From Methanobrevibacter sp. (lineage in GTDB: Archaea > Methanobacteriota > Methanobacteria > Methanobacteriales > Methanobacteriaceae): 49,507 nt of DNA. The DNA lies in contig JAFRFB010000045.1 in NCBI GenBank assembly GCA_017434555.1, positions 1-49,507 of the forward strand, in the 5' to 3' direction. Both the position numbers and the translations under genes were made by a program. Under the pieces are notes generated by a model, which had not been told where the DNA came from, ran no database searches, and saw only the letters and a list, made by a program, of their open reading frames with translations. Below, piece by piece: positions 1-8,140 of the stretch (the first letter of the stretch is position 1; the number at the start of each line of letters is the position of its first letter).

Positions 1-2556
1 ATCCCAATTATATGAAACATATAATAAAGCAGTGTTAACAGTTCCATTAGCTAAATCAACTTCAAATTCGTCAGCTCTGTTAGTAGCACCACCAGCACTA
101 TAAGCAGTAGTGTTTAAAATAATAACATCACCAGTAATAGGAATTTCTAATAAAGATGGTTCAGCTCCAGGATACTCAAAGTCTTTACCTAAATAACCAT
201 TATATAATACAACAAAGGTATAATTAGCTTCATCAATTATAGTACCGTCCTCTAATGAAAGAATAACAGTATAATTAACTTTTTCATTGTCATTTCCATT
301 TACAGTTTGTGCAGTAACTGGTCTGATATTAGAATCAACTACAACAGTAACATTACTTTCACCGGTACGTAATGAATCAATAACAAAACTGTCTAATTCG
401 TCACCATCACCTAAAACATCAACAGTAACATTTTCAAGATTGGAAGCCTCATTTGTAACAGTTAAAGTTAATGTGTTTTCCACACCAGCATAAACAGTAC
501 CTGAATATTCAGGTTTTAAATTACTGCTTGCTGAAATTGAATCAGATTCAACAACGACCATTTGGTGTAAGCCTAAAATAGTTGAGCCGGTTGCTTCAAA
601 GTAAACGTTAATGATACCTGAATCATCCATATCCACATCAGTTATGAACATTTCTAGTGATGAGGAAGTTCCGCTCCAAACGTCACTATAGTTTGCATCG
701 TTGACCATTAAGTTACCTTCACCAGCTTGAGCACTTGCAGCAAATACATATAATGTAGCATTACCGTCAATCACATCGATGAAACTTGCGGTGAAAGAAG
801 ATTCTATATTTTTGTTATAATCTGTAGATAATAAATCAGATTCTTCTAAAATATATGCAGTTTTAAAAGTACTATCATCATTATCTGTTAAAATAATTAA
901 GTTTGTTGGGTAAACAGCAGCATTACCTGCAGTTTTATTAAATTCAAAGGTGTTTATACCATCAACAACCAAATCACTTACATCATAAACAACCAAACCA
1001 TAACCGTATTTACCTGAACTTCCTAAGTTAGACTGATCACGGTAGGAAGCGACTGGAGAGATAATTTGATTATTGAATGTGGTGTTCCAGGTGTTGAAGT
1101 CGTCATTTAGATTTTTATCCCAGTTATATGGAACATATAAAAGAGCAGTGTTAACAGTTCCATTCATTAAATCAGCATCATATTCGTCAGTTCTAGTGGT
1201 AGCACCACCAGCACTATATTTATCAGAGATTAAATAGAAATAGTCACCAGTGAAAGCTATTTCTCTTAAAAATGGTTCAGCTCCAGGATACTCAAAGTCT
1301 TTACCTAAATAACCATTATATAAAACTTTAAATGAAACATTTGTAGAATTTAAAACATTACCTTCATCATCTACAATATTTAAAGTATAATTTACAAGAG
1401 TGTTATTAGCTCCATTTACAGTAGTTTCATCAATAGGTCTAATAGTAGCATCGATTAATTTAATTTCACTAGATTCTCCAGCACCAATAGTTAAATCGCC
1501 TGAATCAATCACTTCATCATCACTCAATAATATAACACTACCATTAAAGTCTTGATTACCATTTTTAACATTAATTTTTAAGGTGTTTTCAACACCAGCA
1601 TATATTGAAGTGTCATATTTATATTCCGGAGTTATTGTAGCGGATATATAGTACTCTTCCGGAGTATATGCTTTTAATAATTGAATTACACTTTTATATG
1701 AAGAATAAGCGGATGCATTTGATGAAGTGTATGTGAAGTTTGTATCTTCTCCTAATTCAAAATTGTCAGTTACATCCCAAACATCATAGATATAATTACT
1801 TCCTTTTTCTTGAATAGGATCAGCTAATTCTTCCCCATTTAATTCATATAATCTTGCATCAGTAGTAGATAGAGAAATAGCTTCTAATGTGATCTCCTCA
1901 TAATCATCCTCGAAATCTTTTGTATTAAAGATTGTACTTAATGTTCCTTTTGTCCATGCTTGACCAATATTAAGCCAATAGGATATCTGATCATTATCTT
2001 CGTCATCATAAGCAAAAATTAAAGCAATAACTTTTATTCTTCCATCAAATTGATAATCATCCAATTTAGTATTATTTACTGAAATTGTAATTGAATCTCC
2101 AGCAGACAAGTCTTTTACATTATCTGTTATATCCACTAAAGTTTGATAGTCAGAATATTGTTTATTAGTAAAATCAGTTATATCATAAACAACCGGATCA
2201 TTTGCAGTATCATTAACGAATGTTAAATTCGCATATTCCAATACTTCAGTTGTATTGCCAGTTGTTAAAGAAATATTTGTTGTTAATCCATATGTAGCTT
2301 TTCCACTTCCTGAATAAGAATTAACAACTACATATGCAGAGTTTATATTGCTTACGTTTTCAGGAATTTCATAAACAAGCTCACCATCAGTTACGCCAGT
2401 AGCGAAAGGATTGACTGATGCAATTTCAATATCACCAGACACCACTCCCGTTTCAACTGAAGGTAAAGCAGAATCTTCAGCAAAAACAATTCCTGAAGAA
2501 ATCATTATTAAGAATACGAATATTGTAAAAAATAATAAATTATTCTTAAATTTCAT
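1..2556 (-). CDS. Large exported repeat protein, DUF3344-like (3' end outside window)
   Basis: Open reading frame of 852 codons that runs off the left edge, so the C-terminus is missing. It starts at the ATG at 2556 with a GGGGG ribosome-binding stretch 7-11 bases upstream. The N-terminus is a signal peptide: Lys-rich start, a hydrophobic core of about 18 residues, then a VFA-E cleavage-like site. The mature part is acidic and rich in Asn, Thr and Ser, with many N-x-S/T sequons, as in surface proteins of methanogens. It contains at least two copies of a roughly 370-residue module, each with a YNGYLGKDFEYPGAEP block and a TVNTALLY(V)xYNWD block. The layout resembles DUF3344 surface proteins; that family name is from memory and tentative. 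Role inferred: cell-surface or adhesin-like. It is transcribed divergently from the CoA ligase gene. Confidence 0.8.
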   Translation of the reverse strand, partial: MKFKNNLLFFTIFVFLIMISSGIVFAEDSALPSVETGVVSGDIEIASVNPFATGVTDGELVYEIPENVSNINSAYVVVNSYSGSGKATYGLTTNISLTTGNTTEVLEYANLTFVNDTANDPVVYDITDFTNKQYSDYQTLVDITDNVKDLSAGDSITISVNNTKLDDYQFDGRIKVIALIFAYDDEDNDQISYWLNIGQAWTKGTLSTIFNTKDFEDDYEEITLEAISLSTTDARLYELNGEELADPIQEKGSNYIYDVWDVTDNFELGEDTNFTYTSSNASAYSSYKSVIQLLKAYTPEEYYISATITPEYKYDTSIYAGVENTLKINVKNGNQDFNGSVILLSDDEVIDSGDLTIGAGESSEIKLIDATIRPIDETTVNGANNTLVNYTLNIVDDEGNVLNSTNVSFKVLYNGYLGKDFEYPGAEPFLREIAFTGDYFYLISDKYSAGGATTRTDEYDADLMNGTVNTALLYVPYNWDKNLNDDFNTWNTTFNNQIISPVASYRDQSNLGSSGKYGYGLVVYDVSDLVVDGINTFEFNKTAGNAAVYPTNLIILTDNDDSTFKTAYILEESDLLSTDYNKNIESSFTASFIDVIDGNATLYVFAASAQAGEGNLMVNDANYSDVWSGTSSSLEMFITDVDMDDSGIINVYFEATGSTILGLHQMVVVESDSISASSNLKPEYSGTVYAGVENTLTLTVTNEASNLENVTVDVLGDGDELDSFVIDSLRTGESNVTVVVDSNIRPVTAQTVNGNDNEKVNYTVILSLEDGTIIDEANYTFVVLYNGYLGKDFEYPGAEPSLLEIPITGDVIILNTTAYSAGGATNRADEFEVDLANGTVNTALLYVSYNWD
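158..1324 (-). repeat. Long in-frame duplication inside the DUF3344-like gene
   Basis: A block of about 49 bases beginning at 158 (starting ggttcagctccaggatactc) recurs almost unchanged beginning at 1274. The offset is 1116 bases, exactly 372 codons, so the copies are in frame. Flanking sequence is also similar, for example the runs encoding TVNTALLY at about 10-50 and about 1130-1170. The duplicated unit corresponds to one complete extracellular module. Confidence 0.75.
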
Positions 2557-2632
2557 TATTTACCCCCATTAATAATTAAACATACCTTTAAATCGGTATA
2601 ATATAAAATAAATAATTTGTAATATATAAATA

Positions 2633-2648
2633 TACTTAAAGTATTACT
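2633..2648 (-). promoter_or_regulatory. Adhesin upstream element, copy A
   Basis: Read on the minus strand the site is AGTAATACTTTAAGTA. It is followed directly by a TATA-like run (TATATTTATATATTA) and then the DUF3344-like gene 77 bases further on. A 15-of-16 match (AGTAATAATTTAAGTA) stands in the same place before the adhesin gene that starts at 19336. A partial second copy (AAAGTATTACT on the plus strand) lies at 2670-2680. The position just upstream of TATA suggests an extended BRE or activator site; that role is inferred. Confidence 0.5.
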
Positions 2649-2746
2649 TAATAAATAAAAAGAATATAAAAAGTATTACTATTGATTAAATTTAAAGATA
2701 GAAAAAACAAAATATAATAATATTAAATAAAAATGAGGCAAAATCC

Positions 2747-4048
2747 ATGATGTGGAATGAAGAAATAGAAACAATGTCAAGGCAAGACCTTGAAGAACTG
2801 CAATTAAAGAAACTTCAATCAACAGTAAAAAGAGCATTTGACAAAATACCTTATTACAACAAGAAATACAGTGAAGCTGAAGTTTTTCCAGAAGATATTG
2901 AAACTTTAAAAGATATTGAAAAGTTACCGTTCATTACTAAAGATGACCTGCGTGAAAGCTATCCCTTTGGACTGTTTGCAGTGGACATATCCGAAATAAA
3001 GGAATTGCACTCCTCCTCCGGAACCACTGGAAAACCAGTCGTTTCAGGTTACACCGAAAAGGATTTGGATACCTGGGCAGAAACAATCGCCCGTGGTTTA
3101 ACGATGATGGGAATCGGTAAAGATGATATCCTTCAAAATACACACGGATACGGTATGTTTACCGGAGGATTCGGTGTTCACTACGGTTCACACAAAGTCG
3201 GAGCAGCAATCATTCCTATTTCAACCGGACAAACCAGAAGACAGATTGAAATAATGCAGGACTTTGGAACTACAGGATTAATCTTTACGCCATCCTATGG
3301 AATTCACATTGGAGAAGTAGCACTGGAAGACGGAATTAATCCAAAAGATTTAGGAATTAAAGCTATCGGTTTTGGAGCGGAAATGTGGACTGAAGAAATC
3401 AGACAAAGAGTGGAAGAAATCTTCGGCGCAAAAGCATATAACATTTACGGATTGACCGAACTGACAGGTCCCGGTGTCGGTGTTGAATGTGAAGCACAAA
3501 ACGGCCTTCACATTGCAGAAGACATTTACTATCCTGAAATCATTGACCCAGATACTCAAGAAGTTTTAGGAGAAAACCAGAAAGGAGAATTAGTTTTAAC
3601 TAACCTTGAAAGAGAAGGAATGCCTGTAATCAGATTCAGAACAAAAGACCTTACAAAAATTACCTATGAAAAATGTGAATGTGGAAGAACACATGCAAGA
3701 ATGAGCAGAATTACCGGAAGATCAGACGATATGATTAAAGTTAAAGGAGTAGCTATTTTCCCATCACAAATTGAAAAAGCATTGCTTAGAGCAGGTGATG
3801 TAGAGCCTCATTATTTAATTATAGTTACAAGACCTGGAACTTTAGATGAAATTGAAGTTAAAGTTGAAGTTTCACAGGACATTTTCTTTGACGGAGTAAA
3901 AGAGATGGTATCTGTCCAAAAGAAAATCGCAAAATCCATTGAAAATGAAACAGGTATCAGGGTAAAGGTAACTCTGGTTGAACCTAAGACATTACCTAGA
4001 TTTGAAGGAAAGGCCAAAAGAGTTATTGATGAGAGGAATTTACATTAG
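2747..4048 (+). CDS. paaK: Phenylacetate-CoA ligase family protein (aryl-acid adenylation)
   Basis: A 433-residue member of the ANL adenylating superfamily, PaaK type, which activates an aryl acid (phenylacetate or indoleacetate) with ATP and then CoA. The AMP-binding P-loop SSSGTTGKP is at residues 89-97. A YGLTE signature, the RTKDLT segment and the hinge-like GRSDDMIKVKG follow. A late Lys (FEGKAKR) near the C-terminus fits the catalytic lysine. Length matches the family. An ATG three bases downstream is an equally possible start; GAGG at 2735-2738 serves both. The ACT-domain gene follows 12 bases later, almost certainly as an operon. In methanogens this pair commonly accompanies indolepyruvate oxidoreductase and is linked to reuse of exogenous aryl acids for aromatic amino acids. 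The exact substrate cannot be read from sequence. Confidence 0.9.
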   Translation: MMWNEEIETMSRQDLEELQLKKLQSTVKRAFDKIPYYNKKYSEAEVFPEDIETLKDIEKLPFITKDDLRESYPFGLFAVDISEIKELHSSSGTTGKPVVSGYTEKDLDTWAETIARGLTMMGIGKDDILQNTHGYGMFTGGFGVHYGSHKVGAAIIPISTGQTRRQIEIMQDFGTTGLIFTPSYGIHIGEVALEDGINPKDLGIKAIGFGAEMWTEEIRQRVEEIFGAKAYNIYGLTELTGPGVGVECEAQNGLHIAEDIYYPEIIDPDTQEVLGENQKGELVLTNLEREGMPVIRFRTKDLTKITYEKCECGRTHARMSRITGRSDDMIKVKGVAIFPSQIEKALLRAGDVEPHYLIIVTRPGTLDEIEVKVEVSQDIFFDGVKEMVSVQKKIAKSIENETGIRVKVTLVEPKTLPRFEGKAKRVIDERNLH

Positions 4049-4060
4049 GGGGATTAAGTT

Positions 4061-4492
4061 ATGAAAATCAAACAGCTATCAATATTTTTACAAAATAAGA
4101 TGGGCAGTTTAGCAAAACCTTTAGAGGTTTTAACAGTCGCTGATGTCAATATCAGGGCAATGTGTATGGCAGATACATCCGAATTCGGTATCTTAAGGCT
4201 GGTTGTCGATGACCCTGAAAAAGGAAAAGAGGCACTGGAACAGAATAATTTCCTAGTCAAGATGACTGAAATCATCGGTGTTGAAATGAATGATGCTCCT
4301 GGCGGTTTGACAAGTGTCTTAAACATAATTAAAGACAACAATATTGATTTAGAATATCTTTATGCATTTTCCCATGATAAATCAGAAAAAGCTATATTAT
4401 TACTTCATGCAGATGATATCGATAATCTAATAGACGTTTTAACAAAAAACAACATCACAATCGTCGAAAGCGAAGAAGTTTACAACCTGTAA
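4061..4492 (+). CDS. Tandem ACT-domain protein
   Basis: A 143-residue protein made of two ACT modules. The first (residues 1-67) begins MKIKQLSIFLQNKMGSLAKP, the typical beta strand plus ligand loop. The second (about 72-143) contains APGGLTSVLNIIKDNNI, the classic ACT turn. ACT domains bind amino acids and related ligands, so this is probably the sensor or regulatory partner of the aryl-CoA ligase just upstream. A GGGGGA ribosome binding site precedes the ATG. PaaK/ACT pairing is well known in archaea; the ligand here (an aromatic amino acid or aryl acid) is inferred from that context. Confidence 0.85.
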   Translation: MKIKQLSIFLQNKMGSLAKPLEVLTVADVNIRAMCMADTSEFGILRLVVDDPEKGKEALEQNNFLVKMTEIIGVEMNDAPGGLTSVLNIIKDNNIDLEYLYAFSHDKSEKAILLLHADDIDNLIDVLTKNNITIVESEEVYNL

Positions 4493-4617
4493 ACTTCATT
4501 TATCTTTTTTAAAAAATATTCATCTAAAAATACCACATCACCTATTTTAATTAACAAATATACCATTATTTAAATAATATTTAAATATTTTATAAAATAT
4601 ACTATTATCATCAAACT

Positions 4618-4635
4618 CATGACATTTTCATGACA
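4618..4635 (+). promoter_or_regulatory. CATGACA direct repeat in the SDR leader
   Basis: The heptamer CATGACA occurs twice (4618-4624 and 4629-4635), an 11-base period of about one helical turn. It lies between an AT-rich TATA-like run (4570-4605) and the AGGTGA ribosome binding site at 4641-4646. The position suits an operator near the transcription start of the SDR gene. The role is inferred. Confidence 0.3.
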
Positions 4636-4651
4636 AAATTAGGTGATAAAA

Positions 4652-5395
4652 ATGGGAAAACTAGATGGTAAAGTAGCTATAGTAACCGGTGCAACATCCG
4701 GAATGGGTAGAGACTCAGCAAAACTATTCGCAGCCGAAGGCGCAAAAGTAGTAGTAACAGGAAGAAACGAAGAAAGGGCAAAAGCGGTAGTTGATGATAT
4801 TAAAGCTGCAGGAGGAGAAGCAATCTATGTTATAGTTGACATGGCAAATCTTGATGAAGTTCCTAAAGTCTTTGAAGCAACCATGGACGCTTATGGAACT
4901 ATAGATGTGCTATTCAACAATGCAGGAATGTTAAGCATGTCCCCATTAATGGATTTGACTCTTGAAGAATGGAACAAAATATTTAACGTCAATGTCACTT
5001 CAGCATTGCTTTTAACACAGTTAGTAGCTCCAGTAATGAAAGAAAAAGGAAAAGGAACAATCGTCAATACATGTTCTGTAGCTTCATTTGGAGCACACCA
5101 CGGATTTGCAGCATATGTTGACAGTAAACACGCAATGATGGGTCTTACAAGATCTATGGCATGGGAATTAGGTCCTGAAATCAGATGTAACGGTATTGCA
5201 CCAGGATTAATCCACACAGCAATGGTAGACAGTATCGGAGGACCTGAATCATTACAGCAAATGATTGACCAATGTCCTGTTAAAAGATGCGGTCAGCCTG
5301 AAGACATTGCAAGCGTTGCATTATTCCTTGCAAGTGATGACTCTGCATTCATTGACGGTCAAATTATAAAAGTAGACGGCGGATTTGAGATTTAA
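4652..5395 (+). CDS. Short-chain dehydrogenase/reductase (SDR)
   Basis: A 247-residue classical SDR. The dinucleotide-binding TGATSGMG motif lies near residue 12, NNAG in the middle, catalytic Tyr and Lys in YVDSK, and a C-terminal LASDDSAFIDGQIIKVDGG segment that closes the family fold. An in-frame GTG at 4643 would add three residues, but it overlaps the AGGTGA ribosome binding site, so the ATG at 4652 is chosen. Substrate is unknown; best matches by eye are hydroxysteroid- or glucose-dehydrogenase-like SDRs. The gene stands alone and its stop codon overlaps that of the convergent K+ channel gene. Confidence 0.9.
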   Translation: MGKLDGKVAIVTGATSGMGRDSAKLFAAEGAKVVVTGRNEERAKAVVDDIKAAGGEAIYVIVDMANLDEVPKVFEATMDAYGTIDVLFNNAGMLSMSPLMDLTLEEWNKIFNVNVTSALLLTQLVAPVMKEKGKGTIVNTCSVASFGAHHGFAAYVDSKHAMMGLTRSMAWELGPEIRCNGIAPGLIHTAMVDSIGGPESLQQMIDQCPVKRCGQPEDIASVALFLASDDSAFIDGQIIKVDGGFEI

Positions 5396-6114
5396 TCCCA
5401 ATCCTTTTCTTTTTTTAGCTCATCAATCTTTTCATTTAACTTTTCAATTTCAGAAGTTAAATCTTCTATTTTTGATTCTAAATCCTCATGATGGTCCCTA
5501 CTGATTTTTGAAACATATATTGAGGAAATTACAGCAGTAATGGTTGCAAAAATAACTATTCCCCCAACCATAGCAATTATTCCAATCAATTTTCCTGAAA
5601 AAGTGGCTGGAATAACATCACCATAACCTGTACTTGTCATACTTACAAATGTATACCACACTGCAGTTTGAATGTCATTAATTTCGCTGTCAATAAACCT
5701 GAGTAAAATTGCAACAACAAAAATAAATATTATGGCAATTGAAAGGATTTTATCCAAAAGTGTTCTTTTAAGGAATTTTTCAATAGCCTCGCTTTCATGT
5801 GAGAGGGCAAATTTCTTAATGAAATTGACAAGTTTAATCAGTCGTAATCCTCGTAAAAACATGAAATCCAGAGGCAGCATTCCTGCAACACTTATATAAT
5901 TATCCTTCAGATATTGCTTTTTTTCTTCGGAATGTTTATAGCTGTAAATGAACTCTGCCCACATGATAATACACATTATAACATCAAAAGTATAAATTGT
6001 ACTTCTAAAAGACGGATTTACCGGAAAAAACATTACGTAAATCAACAGACTAAAGTCAAGTATTATTAAAATAATTATCGCTAAATAGAACCATTGTTTT
6101 CTAGAAAAAATCAT
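5392..6114 (-). CDS. Six-helix potassium ion channel
   Basis: A 240-residue voltage-gated-type cation channel. Four helices (S1-S4) come first; S4 is the basic stretch FLRGLRLIKLVNFIKKF. S5, a pore loop with the K+ selectivity filter TSTGYGD at about residues 162-168, and S6 follow. The C-terminal 40 residues are a charged coiled coil (heptads with EKLNEKIDELKKE) that may drive tetramer assembly. No cytoplasmic RCK/TrkA nucleotide-binding domain is present. The ATG at 6114 overlaps the upstream M14-like gene by 14 bases; a TTG at 6123 is possible but less likely. Overlap with the upstream gene indicates co-transcription and perhaps translational coupling. Confidence 0.88.
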   Translation of the reverse strand: MIFSRKQWFYLAIIILIILDFSLLIYVMFFPVNPSFRSTIYTFDVIMCIIMWAEFIYSYKHSEEKKQYLKDNYISVAGMLPLDFMFLRGLRLIKLVNFIKKFALSHESEAIEKFLKRTLLDKILSIAIIFIFVVAILLRFIDSEINDIQTAVWYTFVSMTSTGYGDVIPATFSGKLIGIIAMVGGIVIFATITAVISSIYVSKISRDHHEDLESKIEDLTSEIEKLNEKIDELKKEKDWD

Positions 6115-6754
6115 AATTATCAATACAGTTAACTAATTTTGAAGCAAGATTGTGCGTAACATCCATGGGCTCGTAAGTGTAACATTCATAAACAATCGTA
6201 GGTATTCCTGCATTGGCTGTAGGCTCTGTAATAAATGGTGGACTTGATCTGAATTCCGGAGCATAATAAACAAGTTCCTCAATAGAATCTATGATGAAAT
6301 TCATGTATATTGTTGAATCGTCATCAAAGCCTGGAGCGAAAACGAAATTGGTTATCTTATATTCGCCGGGACCACGTGATCCCCTGTTTGAGTGAATATC
6401 CAAAAACAAATCGTATTTCTTATCTATTATATCATCCTTAATGAATTCCTGTGCCAAGAGCTGGCCTTCAAGACGGCCTTCAGTCTCGCTATCGGGATTT
6501 TTAACCTGAATATTATATAAAAAATAGCAGTATTTCAAATCATCTCTTGAGGTTAACTCATCAAATAGCGCTCTGTGGGATTTGCTTTCAAGAGGGTGCA
6601 TTCCGATTACATAAGCTATTTTAACGTCTGAACTCTCATCTCCAAAAGGGCCGTGAAGGTATACACTTCCCAAATCATTTTCACCAATTAATGCAGCATC
6701 ATATTGGCTTGAATCGACTTGAGCTTCATAAGTGGGGCCTTCGGGATAGTTCAT
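6101..6754 (-). CDS. M14-like zinc hydrolase (carboxypeptidase/aspartoacylase fold)
   Basis: A 217-residue protein with the zinc-site pattern of the M14 carboxypeptidase / succinylglutamate desuccinylase superfamily: H53-x2-E56 (GMHPLES), then H121 (LFLDIHSNRG), and a late Glu at 190 (TIVYECY) in the position of the catalytic base. No signal peptide or membrane helix is seen, so it is probably cytoplasmic. It is shorter than typical M14 enzymes, and the substrate cannot be deduced. It directly precedes and overlaps the K+ channel gene. Assignment rests on these residues and spacing only; the protein may simply be annotated hypothetical elsewhere. Confidence 0.6.
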   Translation of the reverse strand: MNYPEGPTYEAQVDSSQYDAALIGENDLGSVYLHGPFGDESSDVKIAYVIGMHPLESKSHRALFDELTSRDDLKYCYFLYNIQVKNPDSETEGRLEGQLLAQEFIKDDIIDKKYDLFLDIHSNRGSRGPGEYKITNFVFAPGFDDDSTIYMNFIIDSIEELVYYAPEFRSSPPFITEPTANAGIPTIVYECYTYEPMDVTHNLASKLVNCIDNYDFF

Positions 6755-6764
6755 GTTAACACCA

Positions 6765-6796
6765 AAAAATAAGAGTGACTAGAAGTTAATCTAGTC
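6765..6796 (-). terminator. Hairpin terminator after ferritin
   Basis: A perfect 7-bp inverted repeat, GACTAGA (6777-6783) and TCTAGTC (6790-6796), encloses a 6-base loop and overlaps the ferritin stop codon. On the minus strand it is followed by a T run (ATTTTTTGG, 6766-6772 region). This is a plausible end for the ferritin transcript. Confidence 0.5.
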
Positions 6797-7291
6797 TTCG
6801 GAAGGTGCACGAGCACCTAATTCTTTGTTTAATTCATAAATTAATCTGTTGTCGCCGTCAGCTAATTTAGCTTTAGCGAGTAATTCCATTGCGTTTTCTT
6901 CTTCTTCAACTTGTTCTTCAACAAACCATTGTAAGAAGTTGTTTGTTGCATGGTCTTTTTCTTCAATAGCTAAGTTTACTAAATCATTGATTAAACCAGT
7001 TACCATTTGTTCATGGCTTAATACATGTTCAAATGCTGCTAATGGTGAATCCCATTCGGTTTGAGGTCCTTCAATAGCAGTTAAGGTTACAGAAGCTCCT
7101 CTTCTGATAATGTAATCATAAAATTTCATTCCATGTTCCAATTCTTCCGCTGCTTGTACTCTCATCCAGTTAGCAAATCCTGCTAAATCTTCATCTTCAA
7201 AGTAAGCTGCCATGGATAAATATAAATATCCTGAGTATACTTCAGCATTTAATTGAGCGTTTAATGCTTTTTCCATATTTTCTGATACCAT
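6791..7291 (-). CDS. ftnA: Ferritin (non-heme iron storage)
   Basis: A 166-residue prokaryotic-type ferritin that oxidises Fe2+ and stores iron in a 24-mer shell. Ferroxidase ligands are visible: Glu in [18 protein letters not shown], the E-x2-H pair in [15 protein letters not shown], and Glu residues in [16 protein letters not shown]. Length is standard. Start ATG at 7291 has GGTGAT 8 bases upstream. Divergent from nudC; the shared region of about 60 bases must hold both promoters. Likely iron- or redox-responsive, although no operator is obvious. Confidence 0.95.
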   Translation of the reverse strand: MVSENMEKALNAQLNAEVYSGYLYLSMAAYFEDEDLAGFANWMRVQAAEELEHGMKFYDYIIRRGASVTLTAIEGPQTEWDSPLAAFEHVLSHEQMVTGLINDLVNLAIEEKDHATNNFLQWFVEEQVEEEENAMELLAKAKLADGDNRLIYELNKELGARAPSED

Positions 7292-7354
7292 TTAATATCA
7301 CCATAATACATTTTGTAGTTTCTTTAATATATAATTTTAAACAAATAGCATATT

Positions 7355-8140
7355 ATGATAGAAAAGTCCATTTATGAAGATTATGAAATCGATTTCAGCG
7401 ATACATACACAAGCGATGATGCATATTATTTCATTTTTAATGATAATAGAGAGTTATTATTAGATAATAAAGAATTGATTAAAGATATTTCTGATTTAAA
7501 AGTTAATTTTTCACTATATATCGGAAAATATAAATCCAAGGACTGTTTTGTAGTAAACGCTGATTTTAAAGAAGGTTTTGATTTAAGAGAAGTCTATGAA
7601 TTTAACCATGATTTATATCTGATGGGCACAAAAGCTGTTTTAGTCAACGATTGGTATATATCACACAAATTTTGCGGAAGATGTGGAGCAATGACTCAAG
7701 TAGATGAAAAGGACATGATGTTAAAATGCCCAAAATGCGGTCAAGTGCACTATCCACGAATCGCTCCTGCAATTATTGTAGCCATTAGAAATGAGGACAA
7801 ACTTCTTATGGCACAGCATTCATATCACGATAGCATAAGATATGCCCTGATTGCAGGTTTTGTAGAGCCTGGCGAGTCAATAGAAGAAGCCGTTCACAGA
7901 GAAGTTTTAGAAGAGGTAGGAATCAAAATTAAAAATTTAAATTATAAAAAAAGTCAATCCTGGCCATTTCCAAACTCACTTATGCTTGCCTTTGAAGCCG
8001 AATATGAATCCGGCGAGATAAAAGTTGACGGAGATGAAATAGTAAAGGCAAAATGGTTTAAAAAAGATGAAATAATCAGATATGCCTCAGACATCAGCAT
8101 ATCCGATTGGCTGATTCAGGAATTCATTGACAATCATTAA
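7355..8140 (+). CDS. nudC: NADH pyrophosphatase NudC-type Nudix hydrolase
   Basis: A 261-residue protein with the complete NudC architecture: an N-terminal domain, a zinc ribbon with C107, C110, C125 and C128, and a Nudix domain with the G-x5-E-x7-RE-x2-EE-x-G box at residues 168-190. The NudC-specific SQSWPFPNS signature follows at 200-208, which separates this subfamily from other Nudix enzymes. It hydrolyses NADH (and in some organisms NAD-capped RNA) to NMNH plus AMP. Little room exists upstream for a ribosome binding site, so a leaderless or short-leader transcript is likely. The stop codon overlaps that of rhuM on the other strand. Confidence 0.93.
   Translation: MIEKSIYEDYEIDFSDTYTSDDAYYFIFNDNRELLLDNKELIKDISDLKVNFSLYIGKYKSKDCFVVNADFKEGFDLREVYEFNHDLYLMGTKAVLVNDWYISHKFCGRCGAMTQVDEKDMMLKCPKCGQVHYPRIAPAIIVAIRNEDKLLMAQHSYHDSIRYALIAGFVEPGESIEEAVHREVLEEVGIKIKNLNYKKSQSWPFPNSLMLAFEAEYESGEIKVDGDEIVKAKWFKKDEIIRYASDISISDWLIQEFIDNH

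Noticed and set aside
4891-5217. 108-codon minus-strand frame opposite the SDR gene
   Set aside because: Entirely inside a gene with full SDR motifs; no ribosome binding site; typical antisense shadow.
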